Positions 54,560-64,000 of a DNA stretch of 64,000 bases are shown here, piece by piece. The translations under genes were made by a program, and so were the position numbers. A model generated the notes under the pieces. That model worked only from the letters and a program-made list of their open reading frames with translations, was not told where the DNA came from and did no database searches. Within the stretch, counting starts at the first letter, position 1, and each line of letters begins with the position of its first letter. This DNA is from Limnoperna fortunei (Eukaryota; Mollusca; Bivalvia; Mytilida; Modiolidae). The DNA is taken from positions 37,521,080 through 37,585,079 of the forward strand of contig OX104115.1 of assembly GCA_944474755.1 (NCBI GenBank), in the 5' to 3' direction.

Positions 54560-55733
54560 TGTTAAGATATTTCTGATTTGTTCTGTAAGAATCTGTCTTA
54601 TTGACCATATGTGTTATATATGTCCATGTACATAGACACGGTAAACTTTTAGGCAATGAAGACTTAAATAAATTTATAAAATGCACAGCTCAAAGCTACA
54701 CGGGATATAAATAGGCCCAAAGAGTGCAACGCGGAAAACACTCTATATACGACATTGAATAAAAATGTTAATAAACAACTAAAAGGTATTAACTGCAAAT
54801 TGCGTTAGGATTAAGACTGTGCAGTTAGGCTTATAGACGATATGTCGTAAAATTGCCTTATTAACCCCAATTGATGTTTGATCGCATACCATGATATGCT
54901 AGAAATGACCTAATGCTATGTTTAAGTACTGTCCGTCTTACACCAGTCAACTATTGTTTTAGAGTTATCCGGCGTTAGAAACAAGAAATTGACTGCAATA
55001 TTAATTCCATTTGGATAGAAAGCATACTAATGTTTAAATATCATTTAAAGCCACTTTCAGCAATTTTTCAAAAATTTTACTGCGTCTAGTTTTTACTAGG
55101 GGAGGAAGTCGTGCGCACACTGTCCTCAGTGAGCCTCGCAATCTCAGTGTTGACAGACCACGCGATCAAAAGTAGATGAACTTTCTTAACTACTGGGCTA
55201 CCGAGTCGAAAGAATTGATCATACACACAAATATTATTGTCCGGTTGAAAAATTCCAAAAATAAAAAATCACAAATAATATAAATGTTGAAAGTGAACGA
55301 AATTGTAGGCTATCGCACAATCGTCGGATGTCCTCATGATGAATTTTTGTTTGTTTGGTCTGGCTAGCCTCGAGATTTGCGCTTGCGCATGCTCACACAA
55401 TTGCAAACGTTTACTGCTTACTTCACGTGTTTTTCGAACTAATTATAATACTGGCGTCAAACTAGGTAAAAAATACAAATAACAAAACTCTTTAACCGAA
55501 AATTAGAGTCCTTTTTGAATATGTATGTCATCAAAATATAACCAGCAACTTTTGGTTTTCATCTATTATAATTGTAAAATAAAAACAAAAAATCCGAATT
55601 GATATTATTAAAATGCCACACATATTTTTGAATAAATACTATACGTTAAAATTGTCTTTCAGAACATATGAAATGTTACTTAATACAGGATTGTTACTTT
55701 ACACGTTACATATATTTGCCATTTATTTTACAG
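54560..55733. other. Spacer and probable 5' intron of the B-box gene
   Basis: Contains a diverged SINE (55,040-55,210). The stretch next to the B-box exon ends in a good 3' splice site (atttattttacag, AG at 55732-55733). I do not see the upstream non-coding exon with confidence. Confidence 0.45.
55040..55210 (-). mobile_element. Diverged SINE copy
   Basis: In complement it matches the SINE at 51,848-52,105: 'gccactttcagcaatttttc', 'ctcagtgttgacagaccacg' and a tRNA-like head ending near 55,205. Internal deletions and many changes make it the oldest of the three copies. Confidence 0.75.
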
Positions 55734-56512
55734 ACGTAAATATGGCACAGGCAGCTGTTAAAACATGCGGGATTTGCTTAGGCGCTCCAGGATTAAATTA
55801 CTGTTTAGATTGTTGCCAATATCTTTGCGACAATTGTAAGTCTATTCACAAAAGACAAAAGATTTCTAGGAATCATAAGTTTGAAAACGGATCAAATGTT
55901 TTACCGCTAGTGAAAACTGCATGCATTGAACACAAAAAAACTTGTATTTTCCTATGCACAAGTTGCAATATTCAAGTGTGCACAAAATGCATCACCGGAA
56001 CGCACAACGGTCATAAAGTTGCAAGCATTACCGACACTATTTCCAGTCTGAAAAATGAACTGAGAGATGATATCAAATCAAAACTAGAAGCAGCTACTAA
56101 AATCTTGACGAAAACAGATAATACCTTTAAAGAATTCGATAAAAACATAAAGTCGGCAATTAAGGCCATAACAGAAGAAGGTACGCATCTCAAGGCAATG
56201 ATTGATCGTCAGGTTGCCCAAATGATTACTACATTAACAGAAAAGGCCAGGCTTGAAACTGACAAACTGTCAAACATTATTACCGATACAAAAAAAGGTT
56301 TAGAAAGATGTAACGAGCTAGAGCTACAAACCAGACAATTACAGGCAGCTATGGCAGATGTCAGTTTAATTCAAAAGCTTAAGAGCTTAAAGGATAAATT
56401 AGATAAAGTAAAATTGGGAGCTGTTGCAGAATTTCCAAGTGTTAAAATCAGCATCAACACAGTGACTTACAAGGAAATCGGTCAATTATTTGGTACATAC
56501 AGCATCAGGTAA
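55734..56512 (+). CDS. B-box zinc-finger/coiled-coil protein (TRIM-like without RING), possibly incomplete
   Basis: The ATG at 55742 is preferred over an upstream one at 55613, because a strong 3' splice site ends at 55733 and the upstream codons look intronic. It gives 256 residues. B-box 1 spans Cys9 to His45 (CGIC...YCLDCCQYLCDNC...H); B-box 2 spans Cys61 to His91 (CIEH...CTSCNIQVCTKC...H..H). A coiled coil covers roughly residues 95-235. There is no RING and no NHL or other propeller domain. In bivalves such proteins are a large family, often with a C-terminal propeller, and many are linked to immune signalling; a role here is inference. The stop TAA (56510-56512) overlaps CAG|GTAACA, a good 5' splice site, so the mRNA may splice to an exon beyond the part I recognise. 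Confidence 0.8.
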
Positions 56513-58080
56513 CATATGTTTATACGTTATGTTGATTGCATTAAGACTGATTTATGTAATTTATCGGTAATGTGTACATTTGTTAATCAATGTGTCCCGC
56601 TGATAGAAAGTAACTACATGTTGACAAGTACACAGAATTTATTCTGTCAGTAAGTAAATTACCGATAAAAGTAATATGTGAGACTGTTGTTGTTAGCAAA
56701 TTTATCATGGATTAACAGGCGGGCTGACTAGATACTTGCCCTGACAAAGTAAGGCTAAAAAAAATAATCAACATCAGGCCTTACTGAAATCACTTTAAGA
56801 GTCAACTTTAAGTATGCAACTATTCAAGATTCTGACTTGTTACTCTATTGTACTAAGTAAACAAATAATGAACATTGAAAATGCTTGAATGTGCATGTAT
56901 TAATAAGTATAACATTTTTGAAATAAAATAAGTTTATGGAAACCGTTAGTTAACTAAATTGCAGTATTCACATGCATGACATATGGTAATTATGATTGTT
57001 TAAACATGATAGAATATTCTAAATGAAAACGAAATATATGTAAAAATGTTAAAGTCTAACAACCAACATTTGATTATTTGATTATATGCAATATACATAT
57101 TACCAAATAAATGCTTTCATAACAAAGTAGCGTTATAAATTTAAATTTCTTCTTGGATACGCTTTGTTTCGGTAAGCAATACAAATATTTTATCATTCAC
57201 CTAAGGATTGGATTTTTCGCTTGTAGTATACTTTGTTGTCGTCCTGCATTTTTCGGTTTGCTTAAATGATTTTTCATAGAGATATACTTTCTTGTTTAAA
57301 TGTGAAAGAAATAATATCTGATATTTTTAAACTTAATTATGTAATAAAGGTAAAAAAATCAACGTCAAAGTTCATAAAATTTGTATTGTTAAAGCTTGAC
57401 GAGACAGAACTAATTTCCTTAATATACTTGCTTACGAACTATCGTGCAGATAGATTATATCAAAAATACAAACATTAGGCGTGTGACAAAAAGTATCTCG
57501 TTTTATATTTAGCTTTCTTAATGTGTTTGAAGATATTCACACAGTTTTAAGACAAAAATCTAAACAGAAAATGCCATACTGCAGTCAGACAGGAGATATT
57601 GATCTAAAGTTTACAATAGCAGATTTAAATAAAACTACTAATTTCGACCTACATGTATTTAACTTATTCTTAATTTTAATAAATATTTAAATGTTTTGCA
57701 TTAACAAAACAATTATGACTATCCCTGTAAAAATATGGCACAATCTACCAGCTTATTTTGTTAATACTTTTTGTCAAACAATTGTTTTCAAGGGTCATCT
57801 ATTTTTCGAAATATCAAAAGAATAGTTACATTTAAAAAAGTGTATAAATGTTTGAGAGTTTATCAGCAAATCATTCCTCTATTTCAGGATTATCTATTTT
57901 CAAAACGACGATATGTACATGTAAATCGATTTCTATATCGTGTGTAATCTGCTATATATGAATTTTATATGTATAAAAAATTTTATGCACATTCCAGCCT
58001 AAGTTTTAATCAGAATAGCAATGGTTGAATTTATTTAATAGCTAATGCTAATTATTGTAACAGCCACCTTATACAAAGTA
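56513..58080. other. Downstream of the B-box exon
   Basis: No propeller-type exon or other gene recognised. If the B-box gene continues, the next exon is not evident here. Confidence 0.4.
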
Positions 58081-58140
58081 ATAGCCAGTGCCTAATTGAT
58101 GGAACAGCCAATTTGGGTGGTCAGCGTCACTTTCTCAATT

Positions 58141-58152
58141 CCGCCATTTTGG
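58141..58152 (+). promoter_or_regulatory. YY1-type site CCGCCATTTTGG upstream of the SGNH ORF
   Basis: A perfect core (CCGCCATTTT) 255 bp before the SGNH start. Such a site sets transcription start in some mammalian LINE promoters. A role here is only an analogy. Confidence 0.3.
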
Positions 58153-58406
58153 ATGCAAAAATTTTCTTTTGTAATCAGGAATCTTTTTCATTTTTATTAA
58201 CGATCGAGTGAGTTATATTGTGTGTGACAATAGCATTTAATTTTAGAACACTTTGATTTAAGTTCGATAGAATGATGTGAACGGCGGAGACGAAACTTTG
58301 TAAACTTACGGACATTTCCGCACTCGGTCACTTTCGCAGGAATTAGGACTTAGCTTCTTGGTATTTACAGTAAGTGTCTAATGAATTGACATTGTAAAAG
58401 CATGAT

Positions 58407-59057
58407 ATGTCATTGCTTATTTTTGGAAGTTCTCATGTTAAAAGATTTCTTTTCTACACTCGTGATAGAGACCTGAATAGTCGAAACATTTTTAATCTTG
58501 TGCAACCCTTAAGTTCATATATTTATGGCATTAGCGGAGGCCGTGTGGATAATACGGATGACATCAACAAATTGGAAACCTTGTTATTGAATGGAAATTT
58601 TAATGCATTGTTTTTACACATAGGAGGGAACGATTTGGACATTAATGATGCAAATGATCAGAATGTAGAAGAACTTATCTTTAAACTTTTATCTATTGCT
58701 TCAGCATTTGCGAGTCGATTTAAATTAAAACGAGTGTACATATTTCAACTCATTCAACGCATGTCAACAAGGCATTGTCCAGTGGTCACTTACAATCAGT
58801 TGGTAATTAAGGCTAATAAGCTGTTAAAAAGTGAAATAATAAAAAGAGGCTTAATGAACATTATTTATTGGAAATTTAAAGGTTTGAAACAATCACAAGA
58901 TCCAGTTTTATGTGATGGTGTACATATGAATGAACTGGGGTATCTTAAATACTACAACGCAATGAAGGGAGCAGCTGTACATCTCAGAGTACGAATCTTT
59001 TGTTTATTTGTAGACCTGTATAAACATATATTTCTTTCATTGTTTTTAATGTTTTAG
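58407..59057 (+). CDS. SGNH/GDSL-type hydrolase ORF of the Ngaro-like element
   Basis: ATG 58407, 216 residues, no signal peptide. Block I is IFGSSH (residues 5-10, nucleophile Ser in GSS), block II Gly in YGISGG (40-45), block III GGND (73-76), block V DGVH (170-173, catalytic Asp and His). All four SGNH blocks are present in order at normal spacing. Enzymes of this fold are esterases or deacylases; the substrate in retroelements is unknown. The last 25 residues are hydrophobic and probably not part of the domain. It lies between a good donor (ACA|GTAAGT, 58370) and a good acceptor (tttattacag, 60407), so it may be expressed only from unspliced RNA. It could instead be an independent gene, but single-exon form and position argue against that. 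Confidence 0.8.
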   Translation: MSLLIFGSSHVKRFLFYTRDRDLNSRNIFNLVQPLSSYIYGISGGRVDNTDDINKLETLLLNGNFNALFLHIGGNDLDINDANDQNVEELIFKLLSIASAFASRFKLKRVYIFQLIQRMSTRHCPVVTYNQLVIKANKLLKSEIIKRGLMNIIYWKFKGLKQSQDPVLCDGVHMNELGYLKYYNAMKGAAVHLRVRIFCLFVDLYKHIFLSLFLMF

Positions 59058-59361
59058 TTATTACAACCATTAATGTAGAAAAATTTTTATTGTAAGAACT
59101 TTTACTTTTCTTTCTGTTGAGTAACTCTGTATTTTAAGTTTTAGTATACTAGTATTTTTGTAATGTATGTGTTCACACATTTAAAAATGCACGATTTTAT
59201 TAAATTAGCTTTATTTTTCAGAATTTTCAAGAGCGTCTACACATGCAGTGATTACATTACATTGTACATGTGTTAGAACCCATTATTTTATATTAAACTT
59301 TGAGTAAGTATCTTATAAGTTACATGGAGCAGTAAGTCTACTACTCATTTGTCGTCATTAT

Positions 59362-60350
59362 TGGTAGGCAATAATCCTATTGCTGTCACTTCATAATAAG
59401 CAATAATTCTATTGCTGTCATTACATAGTAAGCAATAATTCTATTGCTGTCATTACATAGTAAGCAATAATTCTATTTGCTGTCATTACTTAGTAAGCAA
59501 TAATTCTATTGCTGTCATTACTTGGTAAGCAATAATTCTATTGCTGTCATTACTTAGTAAGCAATAATTCTATTGCTGTCATTACTTGGTAAGCAATAAT
59601 TCTATTGCTGTCATTACTTGGTAAGCAATAATTCTATTGCTGTCATTACTTAGTAAGCAGTAATCCTATTGCTGTCATTACTTATTAAGCAATAATTCTA
59701 TTGCTGTAGTGACATTGTAAGCAATATTTCTATTGCTGTAGTTACATATAAGCAATAATTCTATTGCTGTAGTTAAATAGTTAACACTAATTATATTGCT
59801 GTAGTTAAATTATAAGCAATAATTCTATTGCCGTAGTTATATTATATGCAATAATTATATTGCTGTAGTTACATAGTTAACATGGTTAACAATAATTCTA
59901 TTGCTGTAGTTACAGAATAAGCAATAATTCTATTGCTGTAGGTACATAAAAAGCAATAATTCTATTGATGTAGGTACATATTAAGCAATAATTCTATTGC
60001 TGCAATGACATAATAAGCAATAATTCTATGGCTGTGGTTACAACACAGAGATATTTATAATGATGTCATTACAAATTGAGCAAAAATTCTTTTGCTGTCA
60101 TTATAAGAAGAGCAATATTTTCTATTGTGGCAAACCAGAGGTCAGTAATTTTATTGTCACGTTTATCGTTGAAGTAGATTTTTATTTAAGCAATAATTTT
60201 ATTGCTAGTTTAACTATACATATATGAGGCCAGGTATAATTATATACCCGTTATAACCCTCCTTGCGGTAATAATTTTATTACCAAGTGATTTAGATAGA
60301 TAGTCAATATTTTTATTGATTTATTTAATACATGGAGTAATAATTTTATT
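59362..60350. repeat. Minisatellite of about 32 bp with palindromic unit
   Basis: The unit is TAAGCAATAATTCTATTGC followed by TGTCATTACTTAG. About 21 clear copies lie between 59,362 and 60,030, then diverged ones to about 60,350. Every unit has the palindrome AGCAATA...TATTGCT. Later units show paired changes that keep the palindrome: GGTAATA...TATTACC (about 60,266) and GTAATA...TATTAC (about 60,335). The array separates the SGNH ORF from gag. Confidence 0.92.
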
Positions 60351-60409
60351 ACACAATTAAGATATATTATTCACACATTGCAGCATTTTTGCTTCATTTT
60401 ATTACAGTC

Positions 60410-63050
60410 ATGAGCTCCAAACAGCCTCCAAGAAAACGAAGGCGAACGGCTAAAGCTAGCTCGACTATTGATGATAGGCATAATGAGGTACAGGTGGAGC
60501 AATATTTTTAATAGACAAACCAATGATGAACTTGTGGCCGCATTAATACCAGTGTTGGTACCAGCTGTTACACAAGGAGTTGTATCCTCTTTAAGGGAGA
60601 TGGGGATGATTAACCCAAATTTTCAAACCCAACAGTCAATTGCATCTAATGTGAGCAATGAGAGAAATGAAACGAACAGTGACGATGTTACCGATACCAA
60701 TAAATGTAAAAGCATCAGCAGGCCATTAGGGCTGGGTATCGATGCCAAGACAAAAGGTAAAATTTGGGCAAATGAATATGTGGACATGTGCACTTTGTTA
60801 GGGATAAAAGATAAAAGTAAACGAAGTTTTGAAATTCAGGAGCAACCAAATGGTGATTGTGTGATGAAATCTACATCAAAACAAGCTTTTGAGATAAGAA
60901 ATGTTAACCAATGGGTCCAAGCTTTTCTTGTTTTTGTTGGGATTTATACAGAGAAAGATCCCAAAGATACCCCAGCTTTAATGAAATATGGGGATATCAT
61001 TCAGAAAATTGCAAAGAGTATGGGGGATGAAGCAGCCTTGTACTATGACAAAAATTTTAGGGAATGGAGATCTTCTAACCCTGAGGAATATCCTTGGGAC
61101 AAATTAAATTCCGAGATACATAGTGAGGCTATGGCATTGGGATTAAATAAACAAAGACAGGTGTTTCATCTCCCATCCTCATATAAAAGAAATAACAATA
61201 CATCTCAAGCCCTTCATTCCTTTCGGAATACAGTCCAAGTCCACCCGCCTAGATACCCATGCCACATTTTTAACAACAGGGGATCATGTAACAGGGAAAG
61301 ATGTCCTTACACTCATGCCTGCCAAAAATGTGGAGGGCCCCACACTAAAAAACAATGTGATGGGGACAACTCACACAATTTCAAAGCCAACAAAACACAG
61401 TACAACACTCAGCAACAAAATTCACAACAACTAAACCTACCCCCAAAGCAGTTGTCTCAAAATGAAAACGCAGTTGTTACCCCAGTAAAGGCAAACCGCT
61501 TGGATTATTGGCTTCAGGGATATGACGAAGAAAAACGTTTCTTTTTGGTGAATGGTTTTAAAACGGGGTTTCAACTGCCTTTTGCTGGTGAGCGGAAATA
61601 CTTAGAAAGTGGAAACTTGAAATCTGCAACTATGGAAATTTCTCTTTTAAAACAAAAAATTCAACTTGAAATTGATCAGGGACGAGTAGCAGGTCCCTTT
61701 AAAACAAAACCTTTTCCAAATTTTCGCTCTTCTCCTTTAGGTTTAGTCCCCAAAAAATCTAACGGGGTAACTGTTGATTACAGAATCATTCATCATTTAA
61801 GTTTTCCAGAAGGCGACTCAATTAATGATGGGATTCCAATGGAATACAAAACAGTTATATATCAGAATATAGACGATGCGACTCGATTAATGCAAAAGTA
61901 TGGGAAACAATATTGCATGTTCAAGGTAGACATTCAGATGGCCTACCGTATTGTTCCAATACAAAACTCTGACTGGGAATTACTAGGTTTTATGATTGAT
62001 GGTTGTTTTTATTATGATAAGGTTTTACCCTTTGGTTTAAGCTATGCTTGTAAACTGTTCGAAGAAGTAAGTTCAGCTCTACACTGGATTTGTGAAAATA
62101 AAATGGGAATATCAGGGGAGTTAGTACATTTACTAGATGATTTTTTATGTGTAGGACCACCTGACTTAGCTTTAAGTCATAAAGATTTGGAAAAAATACA
62201 GTTTTTATTTAAGGATCTAGGCGTTCCAATTAAGGTTGACAAAACAGTCCCCCCATGTACTTGTCTCACCTTTTTAGGCATTGAGTTGGATTCAGTTTTT
62301 ATGGAAAAAAGGCTTCCCCTAGATAAATTAGAGAAAATTAAAAACCTCCTGACACACTATAAATCAAAGCAGTCAATTACTTTACAAGAAATTCAGTCCA
62401 TTGTAGGCTTATTGAACTTTGCATGTTCAGTTGTGAACCCAGGTCGCACATTTCTCAGACGTTTAATAGATTTATCAGTAGGTCTTGTGAAGCCTTTTCA
62501 CCATAGAAGACTAAACAAAGAGGCGAGAGCAGATCTCTCGGCTTGGTCTCTTTTTGTAGATCATTTTAATGGCAAATCACTGCTCTTGTCGAATTTATGG
62601 AAAACCTCTGCCACTCTGAATTTCTTTACAGACGCAAGCAATATTGGTTTTGGGGGCTTTTTTCAGAATTGCTACTTTTATGGTACTTGGCCGAGGGCAT
62701 GGTTTGAAAATCATATTACAGTAAAAGAACTCTTTCCTATAGTGTTAGCAGTTGAGCTGTTTGCAAACAAGTTGGAAAATCAATGTGTAATATTTCATAC
62801 TGACAACCAAGCAGTTGCTTATATTCTTAATAAGCAATCTTCAAAAGATAAAAAGATCATGGTTTTGGTTCGACGTTTTATTTTACAGTGTTTGAAGCAC
62901 AACATTTTGTTTATTGCAAAGCATTTGCCCGGTCATACTAATATTTTAGCTGATCATCTTTCTCGTCAACAGATCACTCAGTTCCTAGAGAAGTTCAATC
63001 AACAGAACCCAACAATCTGCCATTTCAAAGAGAGCAGCCTGGTGTTCTGA
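60410..63050 (+). pseudogene. Ngaro-like gag-RT-RNase H polyprotein (N-terminal frameshift)
   Basis: Best start is ATG 60410, just after a 3' splice site (AG 60406-60407), with a basic N-terminus (SSKQPPRKRRRTAKASS). That frame stops at 60509-60511. An extra T in the run at 60505-60509 explains this, and the main frame continues to 63050 (about 880 residues overall). The gag part includes LVAALIPVLVPAV, then zinc fingers: CHIFNNRGSCNRERCPYTH (CCCH) and CQKCGGPHTKKQC (CCHC-like). RT has VDYRIIHHLSFPEG, KVDIQMAYR and catalytic LLDDF (residues about 553-557 of the long frame). RNase H has FFTDASNIGFGG, VKELFP, HTDNQAVAYILNKQ and HLPGHTNILADHLSR. The core enzyme is intact; only the start is shifted. 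Confidence 0.88.
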
Positions 63051-63981
63051 TTGCAATAGCCTCTGATTTAATTCATCATTCAATTGCCCCCTCAACACAT
63101 GCCACATATACAAGGGCTTTGGAACATTATAAACAGTTCAGCAGAGAATATGGCATTACTAAGGCAAACTTCCCGGCATCAGTTGAAGACATTGTTTTGT
63201 TCATTTCTTATTGCTTTTCACATAACATGGCGTCATCCTCAGTCTCTACATTTATATCTGCTCTTAGCTTTCAACATTAAATAAAAAATATTCCAGATCC
63301 TACTTCAAATTTCTTAGTGAAAAAATGTCTTCAAGGGTATAACAACAAAATGGGCAAAGCAGACTCTCGCCTACCTATCACGCAGCATATTTAAAAAAAA
63401 AACTGTGTAAATCCCTAGAATTCACAGCTTCATCTGCCTATGTTAGAACAATGATCAAAAGTATGTTTTTGCTAGCGTTCCATTGCTTTTTACGAATTGG
63501 GGAATTCACCTATTCAAACATCTCTAGTAATAATTCTCATTTGTTGCAGACAGGTGCAATCCATTTTTTATTTAATGATTCTTCTAAAATACCTTTTGCG
63601 TTTGAAGTTCACATGGAAAGCTACAAACATAGTAAGGGGAGATCTCACAATATGTGCATACAGTCAAATAAAACCCATTGCAGTATCTGCCCTGTTTTGT
63701 CTTTATGGTCTTATTTTCAAGTACGTAAACCTGTATCAGGACCACTTTTCACTTTTCTGGATGGGACCCCAGTATCAAGAAAATATTTTACGGATCAATT
63801 AAAATTGTCCCTTGTTTGGTGTGGCCTTGACCCAAACAAATATAAAAGCCACAGTTTCAGAATAGGTGAAGCTACAACAGCTTTTGCAATGGGTATATCA
63901 GAGCAAAATATTAGAGAAATGGGCAGATGGTCTTCTGATGCAATGAAAAAGTACATTAGGGTCCCAATGTTAACTTTCTAA
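63051..63981 (+). pseudogene. Ngaro-like tyrosine recombinase (stop and frameshift)
   Basis: The N-terminal part (63,090-63,280) reads THATYTRALEHYKQFSREYG, a SAM-like/core-binding domain, and ends at TAA 63278-63280. The frame continues past it with NIPDPTSNFLVKKC. The C-terminal part is in another frame, 63,403-63,981, joined across a run of ten A (63,393-63,402). Box A is FLRIGEF (catalytic Arg); SHSFRIGEA gives the His-x-x-Arg pair; MGRWSSDAMKKYIR gives the nucleophile Tyr. The stop is at 63979-63981. All catalytic residues survive, but two lesions break the gene, one of them in a homopolymer where sequence error is possible. Confidence 0.85.
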
Positions 63982-64000
63982 CAGGGTTATTTTTCCAAGT

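Larger units (their letters stand above)
58081..64000 (+). mobile_element. Ngaro-like tyrosine-recombinase retrotransposon, 3' end outside the window
   Basis: Plus-strand order: SGNH-hydrolase ORF, palindromic minisatellite, gag-RT-RNase H, tyrosine recombinase. The RT is unlike that of the DIRS element at 24-28 kb and fits the Ngaro-like branch of recombinase retrotransposons, some of which are known to encode an SGNH hydrolase. The 5' limit is a guess: the region from about 58,080 carries CCGCCATTTTGG (58141-58152, a YY1-type site) and a possible first donor at 58,370. The diagnostic split direct repeats cannot be checked because the 3' end is missing. Confidence 0.75.

Noticed and set aside
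59362..60030. CRISPR-like array (regular palindromic repeats)
   Set aside because: Units follow head to tail without unique spacers, and the context is a eukaryotic retroelement. It is a minisatellite.
63084..63284. 66-codon ORF beginning near the recombinase
   Set aside because: It is in the wrong frame relative to the core-binding domain read at 63,090-63,280.
63497..63802. 101-codon ORF overlapping the recombinase C-terminus
   Set aside because: It is a shadow of the frame that carries the Arg, His-x-x-Arg and Tyr motifs.

Overview
The window is eukaryotic, AT-rich, intron-containing and very rich in repeats. The best fit is a bivalve mollusc. This rests on a single-EGF MEGF/scavenger-receptor-F-like receptor pair, a B-box protein without a RING, tRNA-derived SINEs ending in a 'gcgttaaaacacca'-type tail, and a mixture of DIRS, Ngaro-like, Penelope-like, MULE and CACTA-like elements. 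The species cannot be fixed from the sequence alone.

Layout. 1-17.0 kb: two tandem paralogous genes on the minus strand (gene 1, 6844-2799; gene 2, 17008-11029). Each encodes a small type I membrane protein: signal peptide, a CC-D-N-Y cysteine segment, one EGF-like module, a transmembrane helix and a cytoplasmic tail. I reconstructed the exons from splice sites. Exon lengths and phases match almost exactly between copies, and both tails are disrupted (frameshift in gene 1, in-frame stop in gene 2). 17.6-22.0 kb: a 4.4-kb segment bounded by 24-bp inverted repeats and a 6-bp target duplication, holding low-complexity tracts. 22.7-23.6 kb: an interspersed repeat and a decayed MULE transposase fragment. 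23.6-28.8 kb: a DIRS retrotransposon (minus strand) with inverted ends, an internal complementary region, gag, RT/RNase H and tyrosine recombinase, carrying three lesions. 29.4-29.6 kb: a foldback element. 31.4-54.6 kb: three copies of one family of non-autonomous CACTA-like DNA transposons (5.6, 4.4 and 7.5 kb). Each starts CACTACTGGC, has a 3-bp target duplication and carries arrays of short subterminal repeats; nested insertions include SINEs and a 2.16-kb element with 458-bp direct terminal repeats. Between copies 2 and 3 lies a decayed Penelope-like element whose GIY-YIG-like part precedes the RT. 55.7-56.5 kb: a B-box/coiled-coil protein exon. 58.1-64.0 kb: a Ngaro-like tyrosine-recombinase retrotransposon running off the right edge, with an SGNH-hydrolase ORF, a palindromic minisatellite, a gag-RT-RNase H ORF and a broken recombinase ORF.

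How the parts work together. The receptor pair and the B-box protein are the only probable host genes. They belong to families that expand in bivalves and are linked to recognition or signalling; that link is inference here. Everything else is mobile DNA. Nested insertions give relative ages: the CACTA-like copies are older than their SINE and terminal-repeat insertions. I saw no rRNA, tRNA gene, CRISPR array or bacterial-type operon.
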